64,000 nucleotides of DNA from Lysobacteraceae bacterium CU05-9 (GTDB lineage Bacteria; Pseudomonadota; Gammaproteobacteria; Xanthomonadales; Xanthomonadaceae): positions 62,001 through 126,000 of the forward strand of contig SWJS01000001.1 of assembly GCA_007556525.1 (NCBI GenBank), written 5' to 3'. Each line of letters begins with the position of its first letter. Position 1 is the first letter of the stretch. The notes under the pieces were generated by a model that did no database searches, was not told the DNA's origin, and worked only from the letters and a program-made list of their open reading frames with translations. The translations under genes and the position numbers were made by a program. Positions 17,751 to 27,581 of this stretch are shown here, one piece after another.

Positions 17751-20083
17751 TTGACGGTGAAGTCCGCGATCACGCCGAAGTGATCGGTTGCATAGACGCC
17801 TTTGCGGTCAGGTTTCAGGAACAAGCGTTCTGAATTGTTCGGCGCGAGTTTCCTTGCATCGTAGAACACGTGATCAATTCGTCTGAGGTCACGCTCCTCG
17901 CTGAAGAATTTCGGATTGAGTGTGGTGTGGTCGCGCTCGTTGCGGTTGGCGTCTGTGTGGATCGCGTCGTACGCACTGTGGAACGTTGCGGTGAGTTTGC
18001 CGAGTTCCCTTGCGTTTGAAACGGTGTTGAAGTCGCCGGCGATGACGGTGATTGCGTTGCCGCGGTTCTTGTCGATGAATTGAACGAGATCGCCGACTTG
18101 TTCGCTGCGGATGCGTTCGCCGTTGGCGTTGTTTTCGAAGTTCAAATGCGTGTCAAAAATCGCAAACCTCTTTCCGTCCTTTTCGATTTCCGTCATCACC
18201 GCCGTTCTTGAATCATCAAGCGGATTGAGTTTCGTTTCTGCAGTGCGTGTCGGAGTCGTGCGCGTGAGAATTGCATTGCCGTAGCGTTTGGCTTGTCCCT
18301 TCGGATCTGTGCTGACAAACGTTGCGTGGTAGCCGAGGTCATATGCGAGTACCGTTGCTTGATTGGCGGTGTTTTCCGTTTGAATCACTTCCTGCAATGC
18401 GATTGCATCCGGTTGAAGTTCGCGCAAGGTGTCGGTGATCTGCGGACGACGGGTGAGCCATTCGTTTTTGTCATGGAAAATATTCAACGTCACAACACGT
18501 AACGTTGTCTTCTGTGGCTGCAGCGAAATGCTTGGCTGATACGTTGGCGCCTTACGATGTTTCGTGGCTTGCTCGTACGCGTATGCAAGCTCGATGAGTT
18601 TGTGTTCTTGCCAGGCCTTCGCCATGAATGTGATGCCGATCGGAAGTCCGTGCACGTCGCCCATCGGTACCGTGATGCTCGGTGTGCCGGCAACTGCGGC
18701 CATGCCGTAGCCGGCGCCGGTGAAGTGATCGGCGTTGATTGGATCCGTGAGCCATGCCGGTGAAGTCGACGGTGCAATGACGGCATCAAGCTTGTTGGCG
18801 TCCATCACGGCGTACAAACCTTTCTCGCGTGCCAGTGATCGTGCCTTCGCTTTCGCGTCGAGATATTCCTTCTCCTTCAACGTGCCTTTGGCATTGGCTT
18901 TCTCGAACAGCTCTTGCGCGAAATAGGGCATGACGGTGTCGGCATTTTTGCGGTTGAACTCGATGAGTTCCTTCATCGTTTTGTAAGGGGCGTTTGATTC
19001 CCTGAGGTACGCCTCAAGTCCATCCTTGAATTCATACAGCAAAACCTGGAACTCCGCGTCGTCCCATTGTCCCTTCGTTGGAATCGTCACCGGCACCAGC
19101 GTCGCACCCAGGCGCTTCATGTCTTCCTGCGCTTTGGCGAATGCTTTCGCCAAGTCGGGATGGTAGTCGCCGCTGTTTTTGATGAAACCAATCCGCTTGC
19201 CGTTTAGTGCATCGGGCTTCAAACGCTTGGCAAAATCAAACGTCATGCTCTCCGGAATCTGCAACGTCGCTTTGTCGCGCTCGTCAGGACCTGCAATGAC
19301 TTCGAGGATCAATGAGGCATCTTCAACCGTGCGTGCCATCGGACCTGATGTATCTTGCGATGCAGAAATCGGGATGATACCCGCACGACTGACCAACCCG
19401 ACGGTGGGTTTGATTCCAACAAGGCCTGCCACCGCTGATGGACAAATGATGCTGCCATCGGTTTCCGTGCCGATGCCGGCAGCCGCGAGGCTCGCGGCAA
19501 TTGCAGTGCCCGTGCCGGAGCTCGAGCCACATGGATTGCGATCGAGTGCGTAAGGGTTTTTCGTTTGACCACCACGGCTGCTCCATCCGGATGTCGAACG
19601 ATTCCCGCGAAAATTCGCCCATTCGCTCAAGTTGCTTTTGCCAATGATGATCGCGCCAGCGTCGCGTAATTTCTCAACCACGGTCGAGTCCTTGGTTGGC
19701 CGGTGATCTTTCAGTGCCAACGATCCTGCCGAATTCACCATGCCCGTTGCATCGAGATTGTCTTTCACGAGGATCGGCATGCCATACAACTTGCCGTTGC
19801 CCTTCGAGGTGCCATTGGTTTTCTCGACTTCGATTTGTCTCGCTTCGTCGAGGGCTTGTGCATTCACTTCAATGACGGAGTTGAGCTTCGGTCCATTGTG
19901 ATCAATCTCATCAATGCGCGTGAGATAAAGCTGCGTGATTTCAGTGGGCGTGAGTTGCTTCGCGTAGATTGCATTACGCAAGTCGCTGATGGACTTCTCG
20001 GCGATGTTGTAAGGTTGCTGCGCGCTTGCGATGTTTGCTACTGCGATGACAGCGCACGCCGCCAATCCTATCCTGAATTTCAT
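17747..20083 (-). CDS. Exported amidase fused to an endonuclease/exonuclease/phosphatase domain
   Basis: A 778-residue two-domain protein with a signal peptide (residues 1-21, cleaved near ASA-QQ). Residues about 25-515 are an amidase-signature enzyme with the Ser-cisSer-Lys triad visible: K107 (LVKDN), S187 (CGSSSGTG) and S211 (TETDGSI). Residues about 529-778 are an EEP-fold domain with E565 (LQE), D644 and H646 (DTHLN), D684 and N686 (GDFNT), D737-H738 (RIDH) and D767-H768 (TDHFG). Both active sites look intact. The product should be periplasmic or secreted. The amidase half resembles Glu-tRNA amidotransferase A-like hydrolases; the EEP half resembles secreted metal-dependent nucleases or phosphodiesterases. 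No substrate can be assigned. Confidence 0.9.
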   Translation of the reverse strand: MKFRIGLAACAVIAVANIASAQQPYNIAEKSISDLRNAIYAKQLTPTEITQLYLTRIDEIDHNGPKLNSVIEVNAQALDEARQIEVEKTNGTSKGNGKLYGMPILVKDNLDATGMVNSAGSLALKDHRPTKDSTVVEKLRDAGAIIIGKSNLSEWANFRGNRSTSGWSSRGGQTKNPYALDRNPCGSSSGTGTAIAASLAAAGIGTETDGSIICPSAVAGLVGIKPTVGLVSRAGIIPISASQDTSGPMARTVEDASLILEVIAGPDERDKATLQIPESMTFDFAKRLKPDALNGKRIGFIKNSGDYHPDLAKAFAKAQEDMKRLGATLVPVTIPTKGQWDDAEFQVLLYEFKDGLEAYLRESNAPYKTMKELIEFNRKNADTVMPYFAQELFEKANAKGTLKEKEYLDAKAKARSLAREKGLYAVMDANKLDAVIAPSTSPAWLTDPINADHFTGAGYGMAAVAGTPSITVPMGDVHGLPIGITFMAKAWQEHKLIELAYAYEQATKHRKAPTYQPSISLQPQKTTLRVVTLNIFHDKNEWLTRRPQITDTLRELQPDAIALQEVIQTENTANQATVLAYDLGYHATFVSTDPKGQAKRYGNAILTRTTPTRTAETKLNPLDDSRTAVMTEIEKDGKRFAIFDTHLNFENNANGERIRSEQVGDLVQFIDKNRGNAITVIAGDFNTVSNARELGKLTATFHSAYDAIHTDANRNERDHTTLNPKFFSEERDLRRIDHVFYDARKLAPNNSERLFLKPDRKGVYATDHFGVIADFTVN

Positions 20084-20131
20084 GGAGTACTCCGTGCCAT
20101 GTATCAGGACAGATTGGCGGTTTCGATTCGA

Positions 20132-21331
20132 TTATGCAATGCACTCGGATGCAATCTGCGCCGTACGTCGGCGTTCCAACTGTAACGACCAGAGCACGAC
20201 GACGATGCCAATAACCGTCAGTGCTCCGGCCATCGCAGGCAATCCGTGAAGCCCCAGCTTTGAGCTGATTGTCCATCCGCCGAAAGCAGCACCCAACGCG
20301 TTGCCTAAGTTGAATGCGGCAATGTTGAGGCTCGATGCCAGGTTCTGACCTTCTCCGGCCGCTTGCTCAAGCACGCGCATTTGCAAGGGCGCGACAGTTG
20401 CGAAAGCACCGATTCCGAGCAGACCAACAAAGAGGACGGCGAGAATTTTTGACGACAGAACAAATCCCATCAATCCGAGGATGATCAGCAAGCCGGTGAG
20501 AGTGATGAGCAAGGAATTGCGTAGATCCCGATCGGCAAGCTTGCCACCCAAAATATTGCCGAGAATCATGCCTGCACCGAATACCAGCAAGATCGAGGAT
20601 ACGGCGTTGTCGCTAAAGCCAGTGACTTGCATGAGGATCGGTTGGATAAATGTGAAAACGGCGAATACACCGGCGAAGCCGAACACCGTTGCGAGTAACG
20701 CCAGCAGCACCTGCTTGTTTTTGAGCACTTTCAACTCGGCAGGGACATCGATGCGTTGAGCGTCTTCGGTGCTCTTGGGGACGAAGTAGAGAAGAACTGC
20801 AAACGCAATGACGCCGATCAATGCGACGGCCCAGAATGTCGCACGCCAGCCAAGTTGCAGGCCAAGCCACGCGCCTGCGGGAACGCCAAGCAATGTTGCA
20901 ACCGTGAGGCCGGTGAACATGATGGAGATCGCGCTCGCCTTGCGGTCTTCGCTCACCAGCGATGTCGCGACGACCGAACCGATGCCGAAGAACGTGCCGT
21001 GCGCAAGAGAGGTGACAATTCGTGCCGCCATCAACGTCGTGTAATTTGGCGCGACGGCACAAAGTACATTGCCGACCGTGAAAATCGCCATCAATGCGAG
21101 TAGGGCCTTCTTGCGGGGTAGCGAAGCGGTTGCGATCGTCAGCAACGGCGCACCGACGAAAACACCAAACGCATAACCGGAAATCAACAAGCCTGCGGTT
21201 GCGATCGACACGTTCAAGGATTCGGCGACTTGCGTCAACAGACCCATGATCACGAATTCCGTCGTGCCTATGCCGAAGGCGCCGACGGTCAGGGCGTAGA
21301 GTGCCCAGGGAGTTTTGGTGGTTGTGTTCAT
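20132..21331 (-). CDS. MFS transporter, DHA1 family (AraJ/YdhP-like)
   Basis: A 399-residue protein with twelve predicted membrane helices. The opening FGIGTTEFVIMGLL and the RIVTSLAHGTFFGIGSVVA block are typical of the AraJ/YdhP branch of drug:H+ antiporter 1 transporters. It is divergent from a LysR-type regulator, with 75 bases between starts, the usual arrangement for a regulator and its target efflux pump. The substrate is unknown. Confidence 0.92.
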   Translation of the reverse strand: MNTTTKTPWALYALTVGAFGIGTTEFVIMGLLTQVAESLNVSIATAGLLISGYAFGVFVGAPLLTIATASLPRKKALLALMAIFTVGNVLCAVAPNYTTLMAARIVTSLAHGTFFGIGSVVATSLVSEDRKASAISIMFTGLTVATLLGVPAGAWLGLQLGWRATFWAVALIGVIAFAVLLYFVPKSTEDAQRIDVPAELKVLKNKQVLLALLATVFGFAGVFAVFTFIQPILMQVTGFSDNAVSSILLVFGAGMILGNILGGKLADRDLRNSLLITLTGLLIILGLMGFVLSSKILAVLFVGLLGIGAFATVAPLQMRVLEQAAGEGQNLASSLNIAAFNLGNALGAAFGGWTISSKLGLHGLPAMAGALTVIGIVVVLWSLQLERRRTAQIASECIA

Positions 21332-21406
21332 GCCGTTTAGTCTATGGAGTGCGTTTCTCGTGAAAAACCCATAAAATTAATAAGGATTATCAAAAAATAC
21401 GAAACA

Positions 21407-22321
21407 ATGGACCGACTTGACGATTTGGCATTATTCCTGCGTGTTTTGGACGCTGGCAGCATCAGCGGCGCAGCCCGCGATATGGATATTTCCGTTGCAA
21501 TGGCTAGCCAGCGGTTGGCGCGTCTTGAAGCTTCGCTGAAGGTTCGCCTTCTGCATCGGACAACACGTCGCTTGTCTGCAACCGAAGAGGGCTTGCGCGT
21601 CGCGGAGCAGGCGAGGGAGCTTCTCGATCAGTTTGGCCGGCTACAGAGTAGTGTGGTGTCGGATGCCGATGGGGTCACTGGTACATTGCGTATGACAATT
21701 TCAGCGACGTTCGGCGCGATGTATCTCGCGCCATTGTTGCCGAAGTTTCTGGAGCGATATCCGGACGTGCGCGTCAGCGTGGACATGTCTGACACGATGG
21801 TGGACTTTGTGGAGTCGGGCATCGAGCTGGCTGTTCGTATCGGGGCACTCGAGGACTCGTCGTTGATCGCGACGGAGCTGGCGCCGAATCATCGGGTGGC
21901 TGTCGCATCGCCCGCGTATGTGCGCAAGCATGGCGCTCCGAAGACACCTGCCGACCTGTCAAAGCATGAGTGTCTTTTGCACAGTAATACGCGCGGTCCT
22001 TCTGATCGTTGGACATTCCAGCGACGCGGTGGACGGCCCATTGCTGTCAATGTGTCCGGTCGATTGGAAAGCACGCAGGGTGAGTTTCTGCGTGATGCAG
22101 CGTTGCGTGGACTTGGAATCGCAACGCACTCTTGGTGGCATGTGGCAGAAGACATTCGCAAAGGCAAACTCATACAGGTGTTGCCAGATTATGCGTTGCC
22201 TTCATCAGGAATCCACGCGGTGATCCCGCAACTCGAGTTTGTTCCACCCCGTGTGCGCGCGATGATGGATTACTTACGCGATTCGTTTGCGGCCAACCCG
22301 ATCTTCAATTCGCACCCATAA
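21407..22321 (+). CDS. LysR-family transcriptional regulator
   Basis: A 304-residue regulator. The start at 21407 (MDRLDDLALFLRVLDAGS) gives the standard N-terminal winged helix-turn-helix (residues 1-60, SGAARDMDISVAMASQRLARLEASL). A type 2 periplasmic-binding-like effector domain (about 90-295) follows. It is divergent from the MFS transporter and probably controls it. It ends within the terminator of typA on the other strand. Confidence 0.93.
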   Translation: MDRLDDLALFLRVLDAGSISGAARDMDISVAMASQRLARLEASLKVRLLHRTTRRLSATEEGLRVAEQARELLDQFGRLQSSVVSDADGVTGTLRMTISATFGAMYLAPLLPKFLERYPDVRVSVDMSDTMVDFVESGIELAVRIGALEDSSLIATELAPNHRVAVASPAYVRKHGAPKTPADLSKHECLLHSNTRGPSDRWTFQRRGGRPIAVNVSGRLESTQGEFLRDAALRGLGIATHSWWHVAEDIRKGKLIQVLPDYALPSSGIHAVIPQLEFVPPRVRAMMDYLRDSFAANPIFNSHP

Positions 22322-22345
22322 AAAAAGACCGGGTTTCCCCAGTCT
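22319..22345 (-). terminator. Intrinsic terminator of typA
   Basis: Read on the minus strand, AGAC-T-GGG pairs with CCC-G-GTCT (one G-T pair) around a GAAA tetraloop, followed by a run of T. It lies between the convergent lysR and typA stops. Confidence 0.75.
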
Positions 22346-22356
22346 CTCTTTGTTCC

Positions 22357-24207
22357 TTACGCGGCCGCTTGGCGTGATGCTTTCTTGCGGTCGTTTTCGG
22401 TGCGGTGCTTCTTGCGCAGACGAATTTGCTTCGGCGTCACTTCAACGAGTTCGTCGTCGTCGATGAATTCCAGCGCTTGCTCCAGCGACATCTTGATCGC
22501 AGGGATCAGGCCTTCGTCCTTATCCGTACCCGAGGCGCGGAAGTTCGTCAGCTGCTTGCCACGCAATGCGTTGACCGTCAGATCGTTGTCTTTCGCGTGG
22601 ATGCCGACGATTTGACCTTCATAGATTTCTTCGCCTGGCTCGATGAACAAGCGACCACGTTCCTGCATCGCAATCTGCGCGTATGCCGGCGATGGACCTT
22701 GACCGTTGCTGATCAAAACACCATTCGTGCGCTGACCAATCGCGCCATCTTGCTTCGGACCGTAATGGTCGAACACGTGGAACATCAAACCGGTACCCGC
22801 CGTCAGCGTTTTGAATTCCGTTTGGAAGCCAATCAAACCACGTGCAGGAATGATGAAATCGAGACGCACGCGACCCTTACCGTCCGGTTCCATGTTTTGC
22901 AAAATCGCCTTGCGCTCACCCAGGCGACCCATCACGCCACCTTGGAATTGTTCGTCAAGATCAACGACCAGCGATTCAAACGGCTCGGACACAACGCCAT
23001 CAATTTCCTTGATGATCACTTCCGGACGCGACACGGCGAGCTCGTAACCTTCACGGCGCATGTTCTCGATCAAAATCGACAAGTGCAACTCACCGCGACC
23101 GCTCACCTTGAACTTATCGGCATCTGCAGTGTCTTCAACGCGCAATGCGACGTTGTGCTGCGTTTCGCGCGTCAAACGATCACGCAACTGACGGCTCGTC
23201 AGGAACTTGCCGCCGCTGCGATCTTTCACGCCTGCAAACGGTGAGTCGTTGACTTGGAACGTCATCGAGATCGTTGGTTCGTCAACGGTCAAAACCGGCA
23301 GTTGTTCAACGGCACTTGGATCACAAAGCGTTTCGCTGATGCCCAGACCTTCGACGCCCGAGAACGCAATGATGTCACCAGCTTGTGCTTCGCCAACTTC
23401 AACGCGCTCAAGTCCCATGAAACCAAGTACTTGCAAAACCTTACCATTGCGCGTCTTGCCATCGGTGCCGATCACGGTCACTTGTTGGTTCGTCTTGACC
23501 TTGCCGCGTTGGATGCGACCAACGCCGATCACGCCAACGTAGTTGTTGTAATCCAGCGAGGTGACGCGCATTTGGAACGGACCATCCGGGTCGACCGGTG
23601 GTGCAGGAACGTGTTCGCAGATCGCTTCGAACAACGGCGTCATGTCACCGTCGCGCACGCTCTCATCGAGACCGGCGTAACCTTGCAGGCCGCTTGCGTA
23701 AACAACCGGGAAGTCGAGTTGTTCGTCAGTCGCGCCGAGGCGGTCGAACAAATCAAACGTCTGATCGAGAACCCAGCTTGGACGCGCGCCAGGACGGTCA
23801 ACCTTGTTGACGACGACGATAGGCTTGAAGCCCATGTCAAAAGCTTTCTGCGTCACGAAGCGCGTTTGCGGCATCGGACCGTCCATTGCGTCAACCAGCA
23901 CCAGCACCGAATCCACCATCGACAAAACACGTTCCACTTCACCACCGAAGTCGGCGTGTCCCGGGGTGTCGACGATGTTGATGCGCCACATGTCACCGTT
24001 CTTGTCTTTCCAGCGAATCGCCGTGTTCTTCGACAAAATCGTGATGCCACGTTCCTTTTCGATGTCACCGCTGTCCATCACGCGCTCTTGCAGAACCGTG
24101 CGATCGTCGAGTGTGTCGGACGACTTCAGAAGTTGATCGACGAGTGTGGTCTTGCCATGGTCGACGTGGGCGACGATGGCGATATTGCGGAGGCGTTCAA
24201 TTGACAT
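22357..24207 (-). CDS. typA: Ribosome-associated translational GTPase TypA/BipA
   Basis: A 616-residue GTPase. The start at 24207 gives [20 protein letters not shown], with the P-loop AHVDHGKTT, the [12 protein letters not shown] switch region and NKVDRP. Domains II to V and the BipA-specific C-terminal domain follow, with [18 protein letters not shown] near the end. BipA acts on 50S assembly and stress adaptation. A TATAAT -10 box (24278-24283 on the + strand complement) lies upstream, next to the hip control region. Confidence 0.96.
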   Translation of the reverse strand: MSIERLRNIAIVAHVDHGKTTLVDQLLKSSDTLDDRTVLQERVMDSGDIEKERGITILSKNTAIRWKDKNGDMWRINIVDTPGHADFGGEVERVLSMVDSVLVLVDAMDGPMPQTRFVTQKAFDMGFKPIVVVNKVDRPGARPSWVLDQTFDLFDRLGATDEQLDFPVVYASGLQGYAGLDESVRDGDMTPLFEAICEHVPAPPVDPDGPFQMRVTSLDYNNYVGVIGVGRIQRGKVKTNQQVTVIGTDGKTRNGKVLQVLGFMGLERVEVGEAQAGDIIAFSGVEGLGISETLCDPSAVEQLPVLTVDEPTISMTFQVNDSPFAGVKDRSGGKFLTSRQLRDRLTRETQHNVALRVEDTADADKFKVSGRGELHLSILIENMRREGYELAVSRPEVIIKEIDGVVSEPFESLVVDLDEQFQGGVMGRLGERKAILQNMEPDGKGRVRLDFIIPARGLIGFQTEFKTLTAGTGLMFHVFDHYGPKQDGAIGQRTNGVLISNGQGPSPAYAQIAMQERGRLFIEPGEEIYEGQIVGIHAKDNDLTVNALRGKQLTNFRASGTDKDEGLIPAIKMSLEQALEFIDDDELVEVTPKQIRLRKKHRTENDRKKASRQAAA

Positions 24208-24277
24208 ACAGGGAATCCTCGACGTGCGCACTGGATCGGCTATCACATCGAAATAGGGTGAATTTTTGAGAGCGCAT

Positions 24278-24315
24278 ATTATAGCGGTTTCTGGCTTTTC
24301 ACGAATGAATTCGTG
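24278..24315 (-). promoter_or_regulatory. typA promoter region with inverted repeat
   Basis: A perfect -10 TATAAT on the minus strand (24283-24278) lies about 70 bases before typA. CACGAA (24300-24305) and TTCGTG (24310-24315) form an inverted repeat where the -35 element should be. The -35 hexamer itself (TTCGTG, 16-base spacer) is weak, so activation or control through the repeat is possible. Confidence 0.4.
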
Positions 24316-24350
24316 TTCATTAGGTCATTCGATCACTAACTTTGCATAAA

Positions 24351-24511
24351 TCGTCATATCATGCGAAATGTAGTTCAATAACCACATAAGTCGCTAAATA
24401 TAACGAATTAAATAGAGCAGTGCTTGCGATTTCTAGGGTAGTATGACGTCGTAAATCGTCAGTACATACGATTTATTATAATAATTAGCAATAAGTCGCT
24501 ATTTCTTGCGA
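24351..24511 (+). promoter_or_regulatory. Four HipB-type operators TCGY-N8-RCGA and hip promoter
   Basis: Four sites with the same 16-base architecture precede hipB: 24351-24366 (TCGT-N8-GCGA), 24391-24406 (TCGC-N8-ACGA), 24456-24471 (TCGT-N8-ACGA) and 24496-24511 (TCGC-N8-GCGA). The starts are spaced 40, 65 and 40 bases apart, so they form two matched pairs. A TATAAT (24477-24482) lies between sites 3 and 4, and site 4 ends just before the hipB start. The 8-base spacer matches that of the E. coli HipB operator, while the half-site differs. Together with the typA promoter this accounts for the AT-rich, gene-free 24208-24519. Confidence 0.75.
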
Positions 24512-24519
24512 GATATGAA

Positions 24520-24873
24520 ATGAAAGCATTCAATGAGCAGGTTGCGCTGGATAAGCTGGGACAGGGTGTCAGTCAGCGCCGCATCAGTCTCAACCTCACG
24601 CAGCAGGAGCTGGCGGAGCAGGCGGGAGTGTCGAAGCGAACGCTGGAACGGCTTGAGAACGGACTGCCAGTGCAGACCCCGAATTTGCTGGCGATATTGG
24701 CGCGGCTCGATGTTTTGGACGCCATTTTCCGCCAGATCCCCGGAGAGGGCGTATCGCCGATTCAGCAGGTGCGTGCACTGACCAAAGGCGCGCCACGCCA
24801 GCGTGTCCGCAAGGCGAGGGAAGCAGACGTCAAAGTCCCCGACAATGATTGGATTTGGGGCGACGAAAAATGA
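24520..24873 (+). CDS. hipB: HipB-type antitoxin, XRE-family regulator
   Basis: A 117-residue protein with an N-terminal helix-turn-helix of XRE type (about residues 20-70, LTQQELAEQAGVSKRTLERLENG) and a basic C-terminal tail. It is expected to bind the HipA kinase, neutralise it, and repress the operon through the repeated sites upstream. Its stop overlaps the hipA start as ATGA. The C-terminal tail ([10 protein letters not shown]) is longer than in E. coli HipB. Confidence 0.9.
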   Translation: MKAFNEQVALDKLGQGVSQRRISLNLTQQELAEQAGVSKRTLERLENGLPVQTPNLLAILARLDVLDAIFRQIPGEGVSPIQQVRALTKGAPRQRVRKAREADVKVPDNDWIWGDEK

Positions 24874-26189
24874 CGCCGGAGCTCGAACCTGGCTGGGGCG
24901 CCGAAGTGTGGCTGTGGGGCACGAAGGTTGCGGCGGTGACGCAGAGCACGCCCGATAGCGTCGCGTACTTCGAGTACGACCCGAAATTTCTCGAGAGCGG
25001 AATCCAACTGAGTCCGCTGATGATGCCGCTGAGAGCGGGAGTGTTTTCGTTTCCCGAATTGTCGCGCGCGAGCTTCCATGGATTGCCCGGACTGCTCGCG
25101 GATTCCTTGCCCGATAAATTCGGCAACGCGTTGATTGATGTTTGGCTCGCGCAACAAGGCAGAACACCGCAGCAATTCAGTTCGATTGATCGGCTTTGTT
25201 ATGTCGGTACACGAGGCATGGGTGCGCTGGAATTCAAGCCGCACCTGCTAGCTCACGCGAACAGGAATGACAAAGTTCAAGTGGAAAGCATCGTGGAGTT
25301 GGCGTCGCAGATTTTGGCAGAGAAGGAAACAGTGCTGACGCATCTGCATGATCCCGAAGAGACCAAAGCGCTGCAGCAGATTTTGCGTATCGGAACATCG
25401 GCGGGTGGAGCACGTGCAAAAGCATTGATCGCATGGAATCCGATGACCAACGAAATCCGTACGGGGCAGGGCAATATCCCGGATGGATTCGAAGCATGGT
25501 TGCTCAAGCTCGATGGCGTGAGTGCGAATCGCGATAAGGAACTCGCGGATCCGATGGGCTTCGGAAGGATTGAATACGCGTATTCGAACATGGCGAAGGA
25601 TGCCGGAATCGAAATGACCGCATGTCATTTGCTGGAGGAAGGACCGCGCGCGCACTTCATGACCAAGCGCTTTGACCGAACGGATGATGGTGATCGCTTG
25701 CATCTGCAATCGTTGGCGGGGATGGCGCATTTTGACTTCAACATGGCCGGTGCGAACAGCTACGAACAAGCGCTGCAAATCACGGCGACGTTGAGCAACG
25801 ATCAACGGCAAAGCGAGCAACTCGTGCGACGCATGTTGTTCAACGTAATCGCGCGCAACCAGGATGATCATGTCAAAAACATCGCCTTCCTCATGAACCG
25901 CCGCGGTCAATGGCGACTTAGTCCGGCATACGACCTGACGTACAGCTATAACCCGAATGGTGCATGGACGAGCCGGCATCAGATGAGCATCAATGGCAAG
26001 CGCGATCACTTTGCAATCGAAGATTTTTATAGGTGTGCGCAAACGGTTGGCGTGAACAAAGCGAAAGTGCGGAGTTTGATGAAGGACGTTTTGGACGCCG
26101 TCACGAAATGGCCTGAATTCGCGCAGGATGTCGGCGTGAGCGAGGCATTGATTTACCAAATTTCAACCCAACATCGTTTACATTGGTGA
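24870..26189 (+). CDS. hipA: HipA-type serine/threonine kinase toxin
   Basis: A 439-residue HipA-family kinase. The start at 24870 overlaps the hipB stop by 4 bases, as in other hipBA modules. An N-terminal HipA_N-type domain (about 10-115) is followed by the kinase core: a glycine-rich loop [11 protein letters not shown] (175-185), the catalytic [10 protein letters not shown] (328-337, D332 or D333) and the metal-binding SPAYD (D355). Known HipA proteins phosphorylate aminoacyl-tRNA synthetases such as GltX and cause growth arrest; the target here is unknown. The kinase residues look intact. Confidence 0.93.
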   Translation: MTPELEPGWGAEVWLWGTKVAAVTQSTPDSVAYFEYDPKFLESGIQLSPLMMPLRAGVFSFPELSRASFHGLPGLLADSLPDKFGNALIDVWLAQQGRTPQQFSSIDRLCYVGTRGMGALEFKPHLLAHANRNDKVQVESIVELASQILAEKETVLTHLHDPEETKALQQILRIGTSAGGARAKALIAWNPMTNEIRTGQGNIPDGFEAWLLKLDGVSANRDKELADPMGFGRIEYAYSNMAKDAGIEMTACHLLEEGPRAHFMTKRFDRTDDGDRLHLQSLAGMAHFDFNMAGANSYEQALQITATLSNDQRQSEQLVRRMLFNVIARNQDDHVKNIAFLMNRRGQWRLSPAYDLTYSYNPNGAWTSRHQMSINGKRDHFAIEDFYRCAQTVGVNKAKVRSLMKDVLDAVTKWPEFAQDVGVSEALIYQISTQHRLHW

Positions 26190-26242
26190 CCTTGCAGGGA
26201 TCGCCGACATTTTTCCGAAACAACAAACACAGAGACAAACTG

Positions 26243-26749
26243 ATGAGCTTGATTGCTAATTTCGATACTTCCCGCGGTCCAATCAAAGTGGAGCTGGCGG
26301 CGAACGAAGCACCATTGACCGTTGCGAATTTCGTGAACCTCGCGAAGCGTGGTTACTACGATGGACTGAATTTTCACCGTGTCATCAACGACTTCATGAT
26401 TCAAGGTGGTTGCCCGAACGGTATCGGCAACGGTGGTCCTGGCTATCAGTTCGAAGACGAAACCGATAACGGCTTGAGCCATGATCGCGGCGTCTTGTCG
26501 ATGGCGAATGCGGGTCCGAAGACCAACGGTTCGCAGTTCTTCATCACGCATGTGCAGTGCCCATGGTTGGACGGCAAGCACACCGTGTTCGGCAAAGTTC
26601 TGGAAGGTCAGGACATTGTCGACACCGTGAAGCAAGGTGACATCATCAACAAGATTACGATCGAAGGCGACGCACAGGCTGCATTGGATGCGAAGGCTGA
26701 TCGCGTTGCGAAGTGGAACGAAACGCTGGACCAACGTGCCCGCGCTTAA
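26243..26749 (+). CDS. ppiB: Peptidyl-prolyl cis-trans isomerase B (cyclophilin)
   Basis: A 168-residue cyclophilin without a signal peptide, so cytoplasmic. It has the active-site residues [13 protein letters not shown] (H and R of the catalytic pocket) and [21 protein letters not shown]. The start at 26243 ([12 protein letters not shown]) gives standard length. It is 53 bases after hipA and is followed by a bidirectional terminator. Confidence 0.96.
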   Translation: MSLIANFDTSRGPIKVELAANEAPLTVANFVNLAKRGYYDGLNFHRVINDFMIQGGCPNGIGNGGPGYQFEDETDNGLSHDRGVLSMANAGPKTNGSQFFITHVQCPWLDGKHTVFGKVLEGQDIVDTVKQGDIINKITIEGDAQAALDAKADRVAKWNETLDQRARA

Positions 26750-26768
26750 GTAACAACGCAAGAAGAAG

Positions 26769-26796
26769 AATCCCGCCGAATGGCGGGATTTTTTTA
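26769..26796. terminator. Bidirectional terminator between ppiB and the hydrolase gene
   Basis: A perfect 9-bp stem (26769-26777 with 26782-26790) with a GAAT loop is flanked by an A-rich left side and a T run on the right. It serves the two convergent genes. Confidence 0.88.
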
Positions 26797-27495
26797 GCCG
26801 ACTTTCGCAAAAAACTCCGACAACGCCGCCGTCACCGCAATCGGTTGTTCGATCGGCGTGAGATGCGCGGCATCCTGCAAAACTTCGAGTTCCGCATTTT
26901 CGCCAATACCATCCACGATTTCTTCGGCAAGATCTTCCGGCGTCAGTTTGTCCATCTCGCCAACCAACACCAACGTCGGCACATCAATGGCAGACAGGTA
27001 AGGTCGCGAATCGATCCGCGTGCGGCACGCTTCGAGTTGGTTGATGTAACCTTCAACGCCGCAATGTTCCGCCATCGTTACGATGTATTCGCGGAAGTAA
27101 GGATCCAATGCGCGCGCTTCGGTCACGAGATTGGGAATGGATTCTTTCATCAACCGCAAAAATTGACCTTTGCGGGCGAGGGCGATGGAGTCGAGTCGTT
27201 TTTGGGCAGATTCTGCAGTATCCGGACGCGCTGAGGTGTCCATCAACACCAGCGCCGATACGCGCTCAGGCGCTTGACGCATGATTTCCAGCGCGATGTA
27301 GCCACCCATGGAGAGACCGCACAGCCGGAAATACGATGGGGCAGTCTTCAAAATGCTCTCGGCAAGTCCCGCCATGGTGTCTGCCTGGCGGTGGTCCGCG
27401 ACGTGCACAGGTCCAAAACTGCTCAAAGGCCCGATTTGTTCCTTGTACAGGGCGCCGGAAGCGGCTAATCCGGGTATCAAAAGTGTGGGCGTCAT
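26794..27495 (-). CDS. Alpha/beta-fold hydrolase
   Basis: A 233-residue hydrolase. The nucleophile elbow is GLSMGG (serine near residue 63), the acidic residue is likely in VGEMDKLTP, and the histidine is in QDAAHLTP near the C terminus, so the triad appears complete. The oxyanion segment LIPGLAASG is near the N terminus. Substrate and pathway cannot be inferred from the neighbours. Confidence 0.9.
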   Translation of the reverse strand: MTPTLLIPGLAASGALYKEQIGPLSSFGPVHVADHRQADTMAGLAESILKTAPSYFRLCGLSMGGYIALEIMRQAPERVSALVLMDTSARPDTAESAQKRLDSIALARKGQFLRLMKESIPNLVTEARALDPYFREYIVTMAEHCGVEGYINQLEACRTRIDSRPYLSAIDVPTLVLVGEMDKLTPEDLAEEIVDGIGENAELEVLQDAAHLTPIEQPIAVTAALSEFFAKVG

Positions 27496-27581
27496 CAGGG
27501 TCTCCGCGGGTTAAGAGGGGCAAGTCGAACCGAGCGTCCATGTTAGAATAGAGAACTACCATTCTGCTGAGGAATCGATTC

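Noticed and set aside
24247-24519. AT-rich region with repeated short motifs, considered as a CRISPR remnant or an origin
   Set aside because: The repeats are 16-base dyads with an 8-base spacer next to hipB, so they are operators; there are no constant repeats with unique spacers and no DnaA-box cluster.
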